Shown: positions 41,715 through 50,230, counted from the first letter of the stretch. The stretch: 64,000 nucleotides of DNA from Bog-756 sp963699055 (GCA_963699055.1 CAVOTA010000001.1:310001-374000), one strand, 5' to 3'. Made by a program: numbers and translations. Notes: generated from the letters alone by a model not told the origin.

Positions 41715-42841
41715 TGGACTTCTCATTCAGCGAGGAGCAGGAGGCCGTCCGCGAGCTGGCCGACCGCATCTTCACCGACCTCTCGACCCAGGAACGGCTC
41801 CGCGAGATGGAGACCGATCCGGGAAGCGACCGCTTCGACCGCAAGCTGTGGTCCGAGCTGGCCGCGGCCGGACTGCTCGGCATCGCGCTGCCCGAGGACG
41901 TCGGGGGGGCCGGGCTGGGCTTCCTGGAGACGGGACTGCTGGCCGAGGCGGCCGGGCGTACGGCGGCCTACGTGCCGGTGGTGGAGTGCCTGGCCGCGGC
42001 GGCGCCGGCCGTCGCCCGGTTCGGCACCGCGGCCCAGCAGCGGCAGTGGCTCCCCGGGGTCGTCGCCGGCGAGACCGTGCTGACCACCGCCCTGGTCGAG
42101 CTGGGGGGCACCCCGTCGGCACCGTCGGTGGTGGCCGAGCCGTCCGGTGACGGCTGGACGCTGTCGGGCGTGAAGGCGTGTGTGCCGTCGGGCACCTTCG
42201 CCGACGCCGTGGTGGTCAGCGCCCGTATCGAGCCCGACGGTGTGGCCGTCTTCGTGGTGCCGACCTCGGCCGCCGGACTGGGCATCGAGACCATGACGGC
42301 CAACAACGGGCAGCCGGAGGGTCTCGTCACCCTGGACGGGGTCGGCGTGGGTGCCGACGCCCTGCTCGGCACCGTCGCCGACGGGCCGGCGATCGTCGAC
42401 TGGCTGGTCCAGCGCAGCACGACCGCCCTCGCCCTCGAGCAGGCCGGAGCGGCGGCGGCATCGCTCGCCCTGGTCGCCGAGTACACCAAGAACCGCGAGC
42501 AGTTCGGCAAGCCGATCGCCACCTTCCAGGCCGTGGGGCAGCGCGCCGCCGACGCCTACGTCGACACCGAGGCCATCCGGCTGACCGCATGGCAGGCCGC
42601 CTGGCGCCTCGCCGAGGGCCTGCCCGCCGACAAGGAGGTCGCCGTGGCCAAGTTCTGGGCCGCCGACGGCGGCCAGCGGGTCGTCCATGCCGCCGTCCAC
42701 CTCCACGGGGGTGTCGGGGTGGACCGCGAGTACCCGCTCCACCGCTTCTTCCTCAACACCAAGCACATCGAGCTCACCCTGGGCGGCGCCACCGACCAGC
42801 TCCTCCGGCTGGGCGCGACCCTGGCCGCCGAGCCGGCCTGA
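41714..42841 (+). CDS. fadE28: Acyl-CoA dehydrogenase subunit, FadE28 (ChsE1)-like
   Basis: A 375-residue acyl-CoA dehydrogenase with the short, variable N-terminal and middle domains of the partner subunits in heterotetrameric steroid dehydrogenases; EYTKNREQFGKPIATFQAVGQ near residue 255-275 and HLHGGVGVDREYPLHRFF near 330-347 are well kept. No clear catalytic base is seen where homotetrameric enzymes have Glu. Expected to pair with the FadE29-like protein encoded upstream. Good AGGAAAGAGGA ribosome site. The two are separated by the unusual T-free spacer. Confidence 0.78.
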   Translation: MDFSFSEEQEAVRELADRIFTDLSTQERLREMETDPGSDRFDRKLWSELAAAGLLGIALPEDVGGAGLGFLETGLLAEAAGRTAAYVPVVECLAAAAPAVARFGTAAQQRQWLPGVVAGETVLTTALVELGGTPSAPSVVAEPSGDGWTLSGVKACVPSGTFADAVVVSARIEPDGVAVFVVPTSAAGLGIETMTANNGQPEGLVTLDGVGVGADALLGTVADGPAIVDWLVQRSTTALALEQAGAAAASLALVAEYTKNREQFGKPIATFQAVGQRAADAYVDTEAIRLTAWQAAWRLAEGLPADKEVAVAKFWAADGGQRVVHAAVHLHGGVGVDREYPLHRFFLNTKHIELTLGGATDQLLRLGATLAAEPA

Positions 42842-42866
42842 TCCGGCCCGGGCCCGACTGAACGGC

Positions 42867-43328
42867 GTGCCCCCCACCGCCGACGCCGACGGCATCGCCT
42901 TCTCCCACCTGGGGATCTGCGTGTCGGACCTCGACGCGTCGCTCCGCTTCTACTGCCAGGGCCTCGGATTCTCCGAGGTGGCGGCCCACGAGGTCGGGGA
43001 CGAGTTCGCGTCGCTGATGGAGGTGGACGGGGTCCGGCTGCGGTCCCGGATGATCGCCAGGGATGGTGTCACCGTGGAGCTGCTGGCCTTCGACTCGCCC
43101 GGGACCACGGGCGACGGGACCCGCCGGCCGATGAACCAGCTGGGCCTGACCCACCTCAGCCTGCGGGTCGGCGACGTCGGGGCCACCGCCGCCACGATCG
43201 AGGCGCTCGGGGGCTCGGTGGTCCGGGGCACCCGCACCACGATCCCCTTCGGCCAGTCGGCGCTCGACTTCGTGTACTGCACCGATCCGGACGGGGTGCG
43301 GATCGAGCTGATGGACCTGGGTGGCTGA
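42867..43328 (+). CDS. VOC (glyoxalase/bleomycin resistance) superfamily protein
   Basis: A 153-residue protein made of two beta-alpha-beta-beta-beta modules: FSHLGICVSDLDASLRFYCQ (14-33) and LTHLSLRVGDVGAT (near 90), ending YCTDPDGVRIELMDL. His in the first strand of each half and the final Glu could form the metal site of lactoylglutathione lyase or methylmalonyl-CoA epimerase-like enzymes. GTG 42867 lies 25 nt after the FadE28-like stop, so it is probably in the same transcript; no ribosome site is obvious. An epimerase for a 2-methylacyl-CoA would fit steroid side-chain breakdown, but this is a guess. Confidence 0.78.
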   Translation: MPPTADADGIAFSHLGICVSDLDASLRFYCQGLGFSEVAAHEVGDEFASLMEVDGVRLRSRMIARDGVTVELLAFDSPGTTGDGTRRPMNQLGLTHLSLRVGDVGATAATIEALGGSVVRGTRTTIPFGQSALDFVYCTDPDGVRIELMDLGG

Positions 43329-43381
43329 ACCGGTCGCCAGGGGGGCGGGGTGAGGAGCGCGGCACGTGCCGCGACAACCGC

Positions 43382-43387
43382 TACCGT
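43382..43387 (+). promoter_or_regulatory. -10 element (TACCGT), leaderless
   Basis: TACCGT ends 6 nt before GTG 43394. Confidence 0.6.
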
Positions 43388-43393
43388 GAGGCG

Positions 43394-43759
43394 GTGCCTG
43401 CGCCCACCGACCCGTCCGTGCCGCCGACCGTGACCGACATCGACCCCGGAGCGGCCGACCGCCTGGTCGCCGCCGGGGCGCTGCTGCTCGACGTGCGCGA
43501 GGACGAGGAGTGGGTCGCCGGGCACGCCCCCGTCGCCGTCCACCTGCCCATGGGCGAGGTCCCCGACCGACTCGCCGAGCTCCCCGCCGACCGCACCGTC
43601 GTCTGCATCTGCCGGCTCGGTGGGCGCTCCGGATCGGTCGCCCTGCACCTGGCCGGCGCCGGCTACGACGTCCGCAACGTCGCCGGCGGGATGACGGCGT
43701 GGGCCCAGGCCGGCCTGCCCGTCGTCGACGGCTCGGGCGACCCCGGCCGGGTCGTCTGA
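43394..43759 (+). CDS. Rhodanese-like domain protein
   Basis: A 121-residue single rhodanese domain. The active-site loop is CRLGGRS with Cys73, preceded by LLLDVREDEEWVAGHAP and followed by VRNVAGGMTAW, the standard order. Transfers or carries sulfane sulfur. GTG 43394 is set by the leaderless promoter. Followed by DUF4031 (28 nt) and a thiolase-like gene, apparently one transcript. Confidence 0.9.
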   Translation: MPAPTDPSVPPTVTDIDPGAADRLVAAGALLLDVREDEEWVAGHAPVAVHLPMGEVPDRLAELPADRTVVCICRLGGRSGSVALHLAGAGYDVRNVAGGMTAWAQAGLPVVDGSGDPGRVV

Positions 43760-43787
43760 GGACACCGGTCCGGGGACGGAGGGTGCG

Positions 43788-44117
43788 GTGACCGTCTACC
43801 TGGACGACTGGCGGCAGCCCGCCCACCTCGGCCCGGTGGACGACCGGTGGTCCCACCTGGTGGCGGACTCCGACGAGGAACTGCACTCCTTCGCCGCCCG
43901 GATGGGCATGCGCCGGGCGTGGTTCCAGGACAGGCCCGGTCGGCCGCACCACGGTCACTACGACGTGCCGGAGCGGGCCCGGGCCGAGGCCCTCGCCCAC
44001 GGGGCCGTCGAGATCACGTGGCGGGAGCTGGGACGGATGCTGCGCAGCCGGCGGTCCGCGGGATCGCTGCCGCCGCCGGGCGGCGCGGTCCGGCCCCGAC
44101 GGACGGCGGCGTCGTGA
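43788..44117 (+). CDS. DUF4031 domain protein
   Basis: A 109-residue protein. The DUF4031 core (VYLDDWRQP, WSHLVADSDEELHSFAARMGM, HHGHYDVPERAR) fills the first 85 residues; the tail is Arg/Pro-rich. The cluster of histidines and aspartates suggests a metal-binding or hydrolytic site, but the family has no known function. GTG 43788 has GGAGGG about 5 nt upstream. Its stop overlaps the next start (GTGA). Confidence 0.82.
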   Translation: MTVYLDDWRQPAHLGPVDDRWSHLVADSDEELHSFAARMGMRRAWFQDRPGRPHHGHYDVPERARAEALAHGAVEITWRELGRMLRSRRSAGSLPPPGGAVRPRRTAAS

Positions 44118-45580
44118 CCGCCGACCTCGACCCCCGCCTGCCGGTCCTGGTCGGCGTGGGCACGGCGTCCGACGACGCCGAGGCGTGCGAGCTGATGGCG
44201 GCGGCGACGTCGGCGGCGCTGGCCGACGCCGGAGGGCGCGGACTGGGCGCGGCCGTCGACCGGGTGGCCGTCCCCCAGGGGAGCTGGGCGTACCCGGACC
44301 CGGCCCGACTGGTGGCCGACCGGATCGGGGCGTCGGGCGCCACCACCCACCTGGTCGAACTGGGGATCCCCCAGCAGAGCCTGGTCGACGACGCCCTGGC
44401 CGCCGTCGTGTCCGGCGCCTCGGAGGTGGCCGTGGTGGTCGGCGGCGAGTCCAAACGGTGGGCCCGTGACCGGGAGAGGTCCGGTCACCCACCCACCGAG
44501 ACACCCCAGCCCGGTGTGGTGCCCGACGTCCTGCGGGCCCGGCCGGGACCGCTGCTCGAGCCGGTCGAGGAGGCCCACCGGCTGTGGGACCCGGTCCAGC
44601 AGTACGCCATGATCGACAACGCCCTGCGGGCGGCCGAGGGCCGGACCGTCGCCGAGCACGTCGCCGAGATCTCGGACCTGTGGGCCCGCTTCGCCCGGGT
44701 GTCGGCCACCAATCCGGACGCCGCCTTCGGCCGCGAGGTGGACGCCGGGTGGCTGGCCGCACCCTCACCCGACAACCGCCCGCTGGCCTTCCCGTACAAC
44801 AAGTGGCACTCGACCCAGTGGACGGTCGACCAGGCCGCCGCCCTGGTCGTGTGCTCGGTGGGTGCGGCCCGGCGCCACGGGGTGCCCGCCGACCGGTGGG
44901 TCTTCCCCCGCGTCGGCCTCGAGTCCAGCCACGCCGTCTCGGTCCTGTGCCGCCGTCGCATCGGCACCTGGCCGGCCATGGAGGTCCTGGGGACGACGGC
45001 GGCCGCCTGGCTCGGGCTCCCGGTGGCCGACATCGGGGTGACCGAGGTCTACAGCTGCTTCCCGGCGGCGGTGCGCGTGCAGCAGCGGGCCCTGGGGCTC
45101 CCGGTCGACGGGACCCCGACGGTCACCGGCGGCATGGCCTTCGCCGGTGGGCCGTTCAACAACTTCGTGCTGCAGTCGACCGCCGCCGTGGTCGCGGTGC
45201 TGCGCGCCGACCCCGACCGCCTGGGGATGGTGACGACGGTCAGTGGACTGCTCACCAAGCCCGGCCTCGGCGTGTGGTGCGCCCGGCCCGACGGCCGTCC
45301 GCCGCTCCTCGCCGACCTGGCCTTCGAGGCGGCGTCGGTGACCGACGTGGTCGAGGCGGTGGCGACCCTCGACGGGTACGACGGCGGCGGGACGGTGGCC
45401 ACCTACACGGTGACCTACGAGGGGATGGACCCCGTCCGGGTGGTGGCGGTGTGCGACACGGACGACGGACGCCGCTGCGTGGCGATCAGCGACGACCCCG
45501 CACTGGCGGCGGCGGCGTGTGCCGAGGAGCTGATCGGCAGACGCGTCCGGATCGGCGCCGGTGCGTTCGTGACCGACTGA
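44114..45580 (+). CDS. Thiolase-like / acetyl-CoA acetyltransferase family protein
   Basis: A 488-residue protein with the thiolase fold of the SCP-x/lipid-carrier branch: N-terminal PVLVGVGTAS, VVVGGESKRWARDRE near 115, TEVYSCFPAAVRVQQ near 310, and a GGMAFAGGPFNNF block near 340 where thiolases have the second catalytic region. Classical NEAFA and GHP motifs are altered (TEVYSCF, GGPFNN), so it may be a CoA-binding aldolase/thiolase relative. The C-terminal 100 residues look like an OB/beta domain. GTG 44114 shares GTGA with DUF4031. Confidence 0.75.
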   Translation: MTADLDPRLPVLVGVGTASDDAEACELMAAATSAALADAGGRGLGAAVDRVAVPQGSWAYPDPARLVADRIGASGATTHLVELGIPQQSLVDDALAAVVSGASEVAVVVGGESKRWARDRERSGHPPTETPQPGVVPDVLRARPGPLLEPVEEAHRLWDPVQQYAMIDNALRAAEGRTVAEHVAEISDLWARFARVSATNPDAAFGREVDAGWLAAPSPDNRPLAFPYNKWHSTQWTVDQAAALVVCSVGAARRHGVPADRWVFPRVGLESSHAVSVLCRRRIGTWPAMEVLGTTAAAWLGLPVADIGVTEVYSCFPAAVRVQQRALGLPVDGTPTVTGGMAFAGGPFNNFVLQSTAAVVAVLRADPDRLGMVTTVSGLLTKPGLGVWCARPDGRPPLLADLAFEAASVTDVVEAVATLDGYDGGGTVATYTVTYEGMDPVRVVAVCDTDDGRRCVAISDDPALAAAACAEELIGRRVRIGAGAFVTD

Positions 45581-45607
45581 CGGCCTCCGACCCGGCCCGG
45601 GGCCGGC

Positions 45608-45775
45608 TCAGGACGCCCGGCTGCTCCGCGTCGACTCGTCCGACCACTCGTGGCCGCACCGCCGGCACTGCAGGCTGGTCCCGTGGCCGCCCTTGCCGGT
45701 CCCCCGCACGATGAGCCGGGGCACGTCCGACGAGCGGCAGCTCGGACACGCCGGGTCGCTGCGCGTTCCGTCCAC
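45608..45775 (-). CDS. Small zinc-ribbon protein
   Basis: A 55-residue protein with two CxxC pairs (CPSC near residue 9 and CRRC near 37, followed by GHEW), forming a zinc ribbon like those in transcription factor S or short regulators. GTG 45775 is preceded by GGAGG at about 7 nt, which supports translation. Convergent with the thiolase-like gene and divergent from the esterase at 45935. Function unknown. Confidence 0.6.
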   Translation of the reverse strand: MDGTRSDPACPSCRSSDVPRLIVRGTGKGGHGTSLQCRRCGHEWSDESTRSSRAS

Positions 45776-45922
45776 TGCACAACCTCCGATCCGTGACCGT
45801 CCCCCTGCCACCGTGGACGGCTTGTGCTGTCCGCACCCTAGAACGACCGGCCCGGTCGTGCCACCGGGCGAGGATCCCGAGGTCGACGGGGTGCGGACCG
45901 GCCGGGGCGTCGGTGCCCGTCC

Positions 45923-45928
45923 TAGGGT
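45923..45928 (+). promoter_or_regulatory. -10 element (TAGGGT), leaderless
   Basis: TAGGGT ends 6 nt before ATG 45935. Confidence 0.6.
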
Positions 45929-45934
45929 GCACGC

Positions 45935-46885
45935 ATGCCCCACGACGACCAGCTCGACCCCGAACTCGCGCCCATGGTGACCGCACTGCCGATCCCCGAT
46001 CTCGACGGCGGGATCCTCCCCGTCATGCGGGAGTTCGCCTTCCCCCAGCCCGAGCTGTCCGACGCCGTCCTGCGGGAGGAGCGGGAGGTCCCCGGAGCGG
46101 GCGACGGCGACACCGCCCACGCCGTGCCGGTGCGGGTCCAGGCCCCCGCCGTGCGGTCCGGCACGCTGGCGGGGGTGGTCGCCATCCACGGCGGCGGCTA
46201 CGTGATCGGCGACCGCACCATGTACGACGGCCTGTTCGACCGCTGGTGCGTCGACCCGGGGATGGTGGCGGTGTCGGTGGGCTACCGGCTCGCCCCCGAG
46301 ACCCCGTACCCCGGGGCGCTCGAGGACTGCTACCGCGCCCTGGTGTGGACGGCCGCCCACGCCGACGACCTCGGGATCGACCCGGGGTGCATCGGGGTCT
46401 ACGGGGCCAGTGCGGGCGGCGGTCTGGCCGCCGCCCTGGCCCTCCTGGCCCGGGACCGCGGGGAGGTCGACGTCGCCTTCCAATTCCTGCAGTACCCGAT
46501 GCTCGACGACCGTCAGGTCACCCCGTCGAGCCGACTCGACGGCCTGCACGTGTGGAGCCGGCACTCGAACACCTTCGGCTGGCGGTCCTACCTCGGGGCG
46601 CGCTACGGCGCCGACGACGTCCCGGCCTACGCCGCTGCCGCCCGCGCCGGCGACGTGTCCGGACTGCCGCCGGCCTACCTCTGCGTCGGGTCACTCGACG
46701 GGTTCCGGGACGAGGACATCGCCTACGCCCAGCGGCTGCTGCAGGCCGGGGTCCCGACCGAGCTCCACGTGCTCCCCGGCGCACCGCACGGGTTCGAGCT
46801 GATGGGGGACACCGCGCTCGCCCGACAGTCCGCCGGCAACGCCGACGCCTGGATCCGACGCCAGCTGCGCGACCGCTCAGCCTGA
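45935..46885 (+). CDS. Alpha/beta hydrolase, hormone-sensitive-lipase family esterase
   Basis: A 316-residue esterase. Oxyanion motif HGGGYVIGD near residue 88-96, nucleophile GASAGGG near 158-164, Asp in VGSLDGFRDED near 253 and His in GAPHGFELMG near 285 give the complete HSL-family set. Probably hydrolyses short-chain carboxylic esters or lactones in the cytoplasm. ATG 45935 follows a leaderless promoter. Convergent with the DsbA-like gene, 24 nt away. Confidence 0.88.
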   Translation: MPHDDQLDPELAPMVTALPIPDLDGGILPVMREFAFPQPELSDAVLREEREVPGAGDGDTAHAVPVRVQAPAVRSGTLAGVVAIHGGGYVIGDRTMYDGLFDRWCVDPGMVAVSVGYRLAPETPYPGALEDCYRALVWTAAHADDLGIDPGCIGVYGASAGGGLAAALALLARDRGEVDVAFQFLQYPMLDDRQVTPSSRLDGLHVWSRHSNTFGWRSYLGARYGADDVPAYAAAARAGDVSGLPPAYLCVGSLDGFRDEDIAYAQRLLQAGVPTELHVLPGAPHGFELMGDTALARQSAGNADAWIRRQLRDRSA

Positions 46886-46909
46886 GCCTGAGCCGGACCG
46901 GAGCCGACC

Positions 46910-47572
46910 TCAGCCGGCGGGAGCCCGGGCGGCTTCGGTCGACGAGTCCCACACACGGTGCAGCATGCGCAGCAGCACGTCGGGCGGCTGCGCCCCCGGG
47001 ATCCCGAACCGCCCGTCGAGCACGAAGAACGGCACCCCGGTCGCCCCGAGCTCCACGGCGCGGGCCTCGTCGGCCCGGACCTCGTCGCCGTACTCGTCGG
47101 TGGCGAGCACCTCGGCCACCCGGGTGGGGTCGAGTCCGACCTCGCCCGCCAGCTCGGCCAGGGTGCCCGGGTCCGAGATGGCCCGCCCCTCGGTGAAGTA
47201 CGCCCGCAACAGCCGCTCCTTCATGGCCCCGCCGCGGCCCTCGTGGGCGGCGAGGTGGATCAGGCGGTGGGCGTCGAAGGTGTTGCCGATCTGCACCCGG
47301 TCGAGGTGGTAGTCGAGGCCGACCGTGGCCGCCAGCTCCGTCATCTGGCGGTTGGCCGCCACGGCCTGGTCGGGGCTCATGCCGTACTTGCGCTCGAGCA
47401 CCTCGTCCATCGAGAGCTCGACCCGCTTCGGTGTGGTGGGGTCGAGCTCGAAGCTGCGCCACTCCACGGTGACCCGGTCCGCGTGGGGGAAGCCGGCGAG
47501 CGCCGCCTCGAGGTTCCGCTTTCCCACGTAGCACCACGGGCACACCACGTCCGACCAGATCTCGATCCTCAC
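46910..47572 (-). CDS. DsbA family oxidoreductase (FrnE-like)
   Basis: A 220-residue thioredoxin-fold protein with an inserted helical domain. Active site C11-P-W-C14 in the first strand-helix turn, and cis-proline GVPFFVLD near 180. No signal peptide, so it is the cytoplasmic FrnE/2-hydroxychromene-2-carboxylate isomerase-like type. ATG is replaced by GTG 47572 with AGAGGAG 6 nt upstream. Likely disulfide oxidoreductase or isomerase. Confidence 0.87.
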   Translation of the reverse strand: MRIEIWSDVVCPWCYVGKRNLEAALAGFPHADRVTVEWRSFELDPTTPKRVELSMDEVLERKYGMSPDQAVAANRQMTELAATVGLDYHLDRVQIGNTFDAHRLIHLAAHEGRGGAMKERLLRAYFTEGRAISDPGTLAELAGEVGLDPTRVAEVLATDEYGDEVRADEARAVELGATGVPFFVLDGRFGIPGAQPPDVLLRMLHRVWDSSTEAARAPAG

Positions 47573-47674
47573 GACGACTCCTCTGTGACTCGGCCCGGCT
47601 CGACGGTCCGGGACCGGCGCCGTCACCGACGGCCGCGGCCCGGCCCCACCGACGCTACCTGGACGGCCCGCAGG

Positions 47675-47680
47675 TAGCGT
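47675..47680 (+). promoter_or_regulatory. -10 element (TAGCGT), leaderless
   Basis: TAGCGT ends 6 nt before ATG 47687. Confidence 0.6.
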
Positions 47681-47686
47681 CGGGGC

Positions 47687-47986
47687 ATGATCCTCGAGCA
47701 CGCACTCCTCACCGTCCGCCCCGACTCGCACGAGGAGTTCGAAGCCGCAGCCACCCGGGCCCGGGAGGTGATCTCGGCGGCGCCGGGGTTCCGGACGTTC
47801 GCACTCCACCGGGGGATCGAGTCACCCGACCGCTACCTGCTGCTCGTCGGATGGGACACGCTCGAGGCGCACACGGAGGGGTTCCGGGGCTCCCCGGCCT
47901 TCGCCGAGTGGCGGTCCCACATCGGCCCGTTCTTCGACGGCCAGCCCGAGGTCGACCACTACGACCCGCTGCCCGGACTGTCCTGA
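47687..47986 (+). CDS. Antibiotic biosynthesis monooxygenase (ABM) domain protein
   Basis: A 99-residue dimeric alpha/beta-barrel protein: ALLTVRPDSHEEFEAAATRA, APGFRTFALHRGIESPDRYLLLVGWDTLEAH and FAEWRSHIGPFF follow the ABM/YgiN pattern. Family members include cofactor-free quinol monooxygenases and heme-degrading enzymes, but no specific residue set is decisive here. Leaderless promoter fixes ATG 47687. Convergent with the uracil-DNA glycosylase gene, 10 nt apart. Confidence 0.85.
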   Translation: MILEHALLTVRPDSHEEFEAAATRAREVISAAPGFRTFALHRGIESPDRYLLLVGWDTLEAHTEGFRGSPAFAEWRSHIGPFFDGQPEVDHYDPLPGLS

Positions 47987-47996
47987 GCCGACCGGC

Positions 47997-48809
47997 TCAG
48001 CCGGCGGCGCCCAGTGCGGCGGCGGCCGCCAGGTGGGCGGCCAGTTCGGCCAGCGACGTGCGGGCGTTGAGCCCGCTGGTGGAGGGCATGACGTAGGCAG
48101 GCCTGCCGGCCACGCCGTCGGGCTGGGGGCCGGCCACCGCCCCCCGGTCCACCACCGTCCGCCAGCCCGAGAGGCCCACGAAGCAGACCGCTCCCGGGCG
48201 CAGCCACCGGACGAGCGCCGCCACCCGGGCGAACCCGGCCCCGTACTCCTCCCGGGTCACCTCGGCGGCGGTCCGGGTGGCCCGCTTGGCGAAGTCGGTC
48301 ATCCCGAGGCCCCGGCCGAGTGCCGCCACCGGGTCCCGGTCGACGTCGACCAGCCCGGCGGCCAGGGCGGCCGGCCAGAACCGGTTGCCGGGCCGGGCGT
48401 ACCCGACACCGGCGTCGGCCGAGTACGGCGAGGGGTTCACCCCGCACACCAGCAGGCGCATGCCGGGCCCGACGGTGTCGCCCAGGGTCCGCTCCCGAAC
48501 GATCCGGGCCGACACGTTCGGGACGCGCCCGGCCGCCGCCGTCCGGGTGCCGTCGCGCCGCACGGGTCGGGGCCCCGACGCCACGGTGAACCCGCCACCG
48601 ACCAGGAGCGTCGCCAGCCGGTCGGGAGGACCGTCCCACGCCGCCTCGACCTCGACCTGCGCTCCCACGGGCAGGGGCCGCTGGGCCAGGTGGAGCAGGA
48701 GCGGCAGCCGATCCGGGGCGACCTCCGGCACCGTCCACGTCCAGTGCCGGCCGGGTCCCGTCGGGGGCACGGGTGCTCCGGTCGGGTTCCCGGTGGCGTC
48801 GGTGGGCAC
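47997..48809 (-). CDS. mug: G/U mismatch-specific uracil-DNA glycosylase (MUG/TDG family) with N-terminal extension
   Basis: A 270-residue protein. The catalytic core (about 115-260) has GVNPSPYS at 123-130 followed by VGYARPGNRFWPA and the second motif MPSTSGLNAR near 240-249, as in MUG/TDG glycosylases that remove uracil or thymine from mismatches. The first 110 residues are extra compared with the usual 170-190-residue enzyme; a beta-rich part of it (VGAQVEVEAAWDGPP) resembles no domain I know. GTG 48809 is set by a leaderless promoter TACGCT 6 nt upstream. Confidence 0.82.
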   Translation of the reverse strand: MPTDATGNPTGAPVPPTGPGRHWTWTVPEVAPDRLPLLLHLAQRPLPVGAQVEVEAAWDGPPDRLATLLVGGGFTVASGPRPVRRDGTRTAAAGRVPNVSARIVRERTLGDTVGPGMRLLVCGVNPSPYSADAGVGYARPGNRFWPAALAAGLVDVDRDPVAALGRGLGMTDFAKRATRTAAEVTREEYGAGFARVAALVRWLRPGAVCFVGLSGWRTVVDRGAVAGPQPDGVAGRPAYVMPSTSGLNARTSLAELAAHLAAAAALGAAG

Positions 48810-48815
48810 GGCCGG

Positions 48816-48821
48816 AGCGTA
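48816..48821 (-). promoter_or_regulatory. -10 element (TACGCT), leaderless
   Basis: On the minus strand TACGCT ends 6 nt before GTG 48809. Confidence 0.55.
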
Positions 48822-48860
48822 CCGGTGGTCCGCCCCCGCAGCGGATGGTTGACTGGCCCG

Positions 48861-49433
48861 ATGTCCGCCTGTCCCACCCTCACCACCGAGCGGCTGGTGC
48901 TCCGGCCCTTCCGCACCGAGGACCTCGGACCGCTGTACGCCGTGATGACGACGGCCGAGGTGCGCACGTCGCTCCACGTCCCGGCCGACTACACCCCGAG
49001 CCAGGCGTGGGGGGCGCTGACCTCGTTCGCCGGGATGTGGGCGCTGCGCGGTCTCGGCCAGTGGGCGCTCGAGGAACGGGGGAGCGGGCGGTTCGTGGGA
49101 CGGGCCGGCCTCCACTGGCGACCCGAGCCCGGATGGCCCGGGGTGGAGGTCGGGTGGATGCTGGACCCGGCGGCCTGGGGTCTCGGGTACGCCACCGAGG
49201 CCGGCGCCCGCGCTGTCCGCTACGGGTTCGAGGACCTGGGCGAGACCACCCTCCACAGCGTGATCCTGCCCGGCAACACGCGGTCCGAGGCGGTGGCCGC
49301 CCGGCTCGGCTTCGAGCCGGGGGAGGAGCGGGTGCTGGCGTTCTTCCCGTCGGCCGCCCACCGCGTCTGGCGCCTCGGGCGTCCGGACCGGGCGGGACCA
49401 GGGGGTCGGCCGCCGGTGGTCAGCGGAGGCTGA
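48861..49433 (+). CDS. GNAT family N-acetyltransferase (RimJ/RimL-like)
   Basis: A 190-residue acetyltransferase: TTERLVLRPFRTEDLGPLY at the start, GRAGLHWRPEPGWPGVEVGWML in the middle and the acetyl-CoA loop AWGLGYATEAGARAV near 114-128, then VILPGNTRSEAVAARLGF. Probably acetylates a protein N-terminus or a small amine. ATG 48861 is 6 nt after TTGACT, a weak leaderless -10. The tail overlaps the convergent SDR by 14 nt. Confidence 0.87.
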   Translation: MSACPTLTTERLVLRPFRTEDLGPLYAVMTTAEVRTSLHVPADYTPSQAWGALTSFAGMWALRGLGQWALEERGSGRFVGRAGLHWRPEPGWPGVEVGWMLDPAAWGLGYATEAGARAVRYGFEDLGETTLHSVILPGNTRSEAVAARLGFEPGEERVLAFFPSAAHRVWRLGRPDRAGPGGRPPVVSGG

Positions 49434-50184
49434 AGCCCCCGTCCACCAGGACGACCTCCCCGGTCACGTAGGTCGATCGGGCGAGGCCCACGATGACCTC
49501 GGCCACGTCGTCGGGGGTGGCCGACCGCTGCAGGGGCGCCTGGGCCCGGTAGAACTCGCGGACCACGTCCCAGTCGGCCGTCCACGGCGTGTCGACCAGT
49601 CCGGGCGCCACGGCGTTGACCCGGATGTCGGGAGCGAGCGTGTTGGCGAGCAGCCGGGTGAGGTGGCTGAGCGCCGCCTTGGAGCAGGCGTAGGGGATGG
49701 AGCTGCCCACCGGCCGCTCGCCGGCCAGCGACGAGACGTTCACCACCTGGCCGGCGCCGGCGGCGCGCAGGTGCGGGACGGCGGCCACGGTCACCTGCCA
49801 GGTGCCGATCACGTTGGTGTCGTAGATCCGGCGCCACACGTCGGGGCTGGCGGCGGCCAGGTCGTGGTGGGGGATGACCGCGGTCGTGCCGGCGTTGTTG
49901 ACCAGGACGTCCAGTCGACCGTGGCCGGCGACGACCTCCTCGACCAGCCGGACGGCGTCGGCCTCGTCGGACACGTCGGCCTGGACGTAGGTGGCGTCGG
50001 GCAGCCCGGCGGCCAGCGCCCGCCCGGCGTCGACCGAGGTCACCGAGTTGACCACCACGGTGGCGCCCGCAGCCCCGAACCGACGGGCCGTCTCGGCACC
50101 GATGCCCGAGGACGAGCCGGTGATCAGGACGACCTGCCCGGCGAAGCGGTCGTCGGCGGTGTGGGGTCCCCGGGCTGTGGTCAT
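49420..50184 (-). CDS. Short-chain dehydrogenase/reductase (3-oxoacyl-ACP reductase-like)
   Basis: A 254-residue classical SDR: cofactor motif LITGSSSGIGAETA near 20-33, NNAG near 95, catalytic Ser in VNVSSLAG near 148, Tyr-x3-Lys in YACSKAA near 163-169, and the C-terminal GEVVLVDGGFS. Substrate unknown. ATG 50184 lies 6 nt after the minus-strand TACACT. Divergent from the ArfB-like gene. Confidence 0.9.
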   Translation of the reverse strand: MTTARGPHTADDRFAGQVVLITGSSSGIGAETARRFGAAGATVVVNSVTSVDAGRALAAGLPDATYVQADVSDEADAVRLVEEVVAGHGRLDVLVNNAGTTAVIPHHDLAAASPDVWRRIYDTNVIGTWQVTVAAVPHLRAAGAGQVVNVSSLAGERPVGSSIPYACSKAALSHLTRLLANTLAPDIRVNAVAPGLVDTPWTADWDVVREFYRAQAPLQRSATPDDVAEVIVGLARSTYVTGEVVLVDGGFSLR

Positions 50185-50190
50185 GCCCGA

Positions 50191-50196
50191 AGTGTA
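50191..50196 (-). promoter_or_regulatory. -10 element (TACACT), leaderless
   Basis: On the minus strand TACACT ends 6 nt before ATG 50184. Confidence 0.6.
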
Positions 50197-50218
50197 GGAG
50201 CCGGGTCCGCCGGCCCGG

Positions 50219-50224
50219 TAGGTT
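50219..50224 (+). promoter_or_regulatory. -10 element (TAGGTT) for arfB and its short upstream frame
   Basis: TAGGTT ends 6 nt before GTG 50231, the start of a 24-codon frame, not of the arfB frame. Confidence 0.5.
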
Positions 50225-50230
50225 CAGGTG

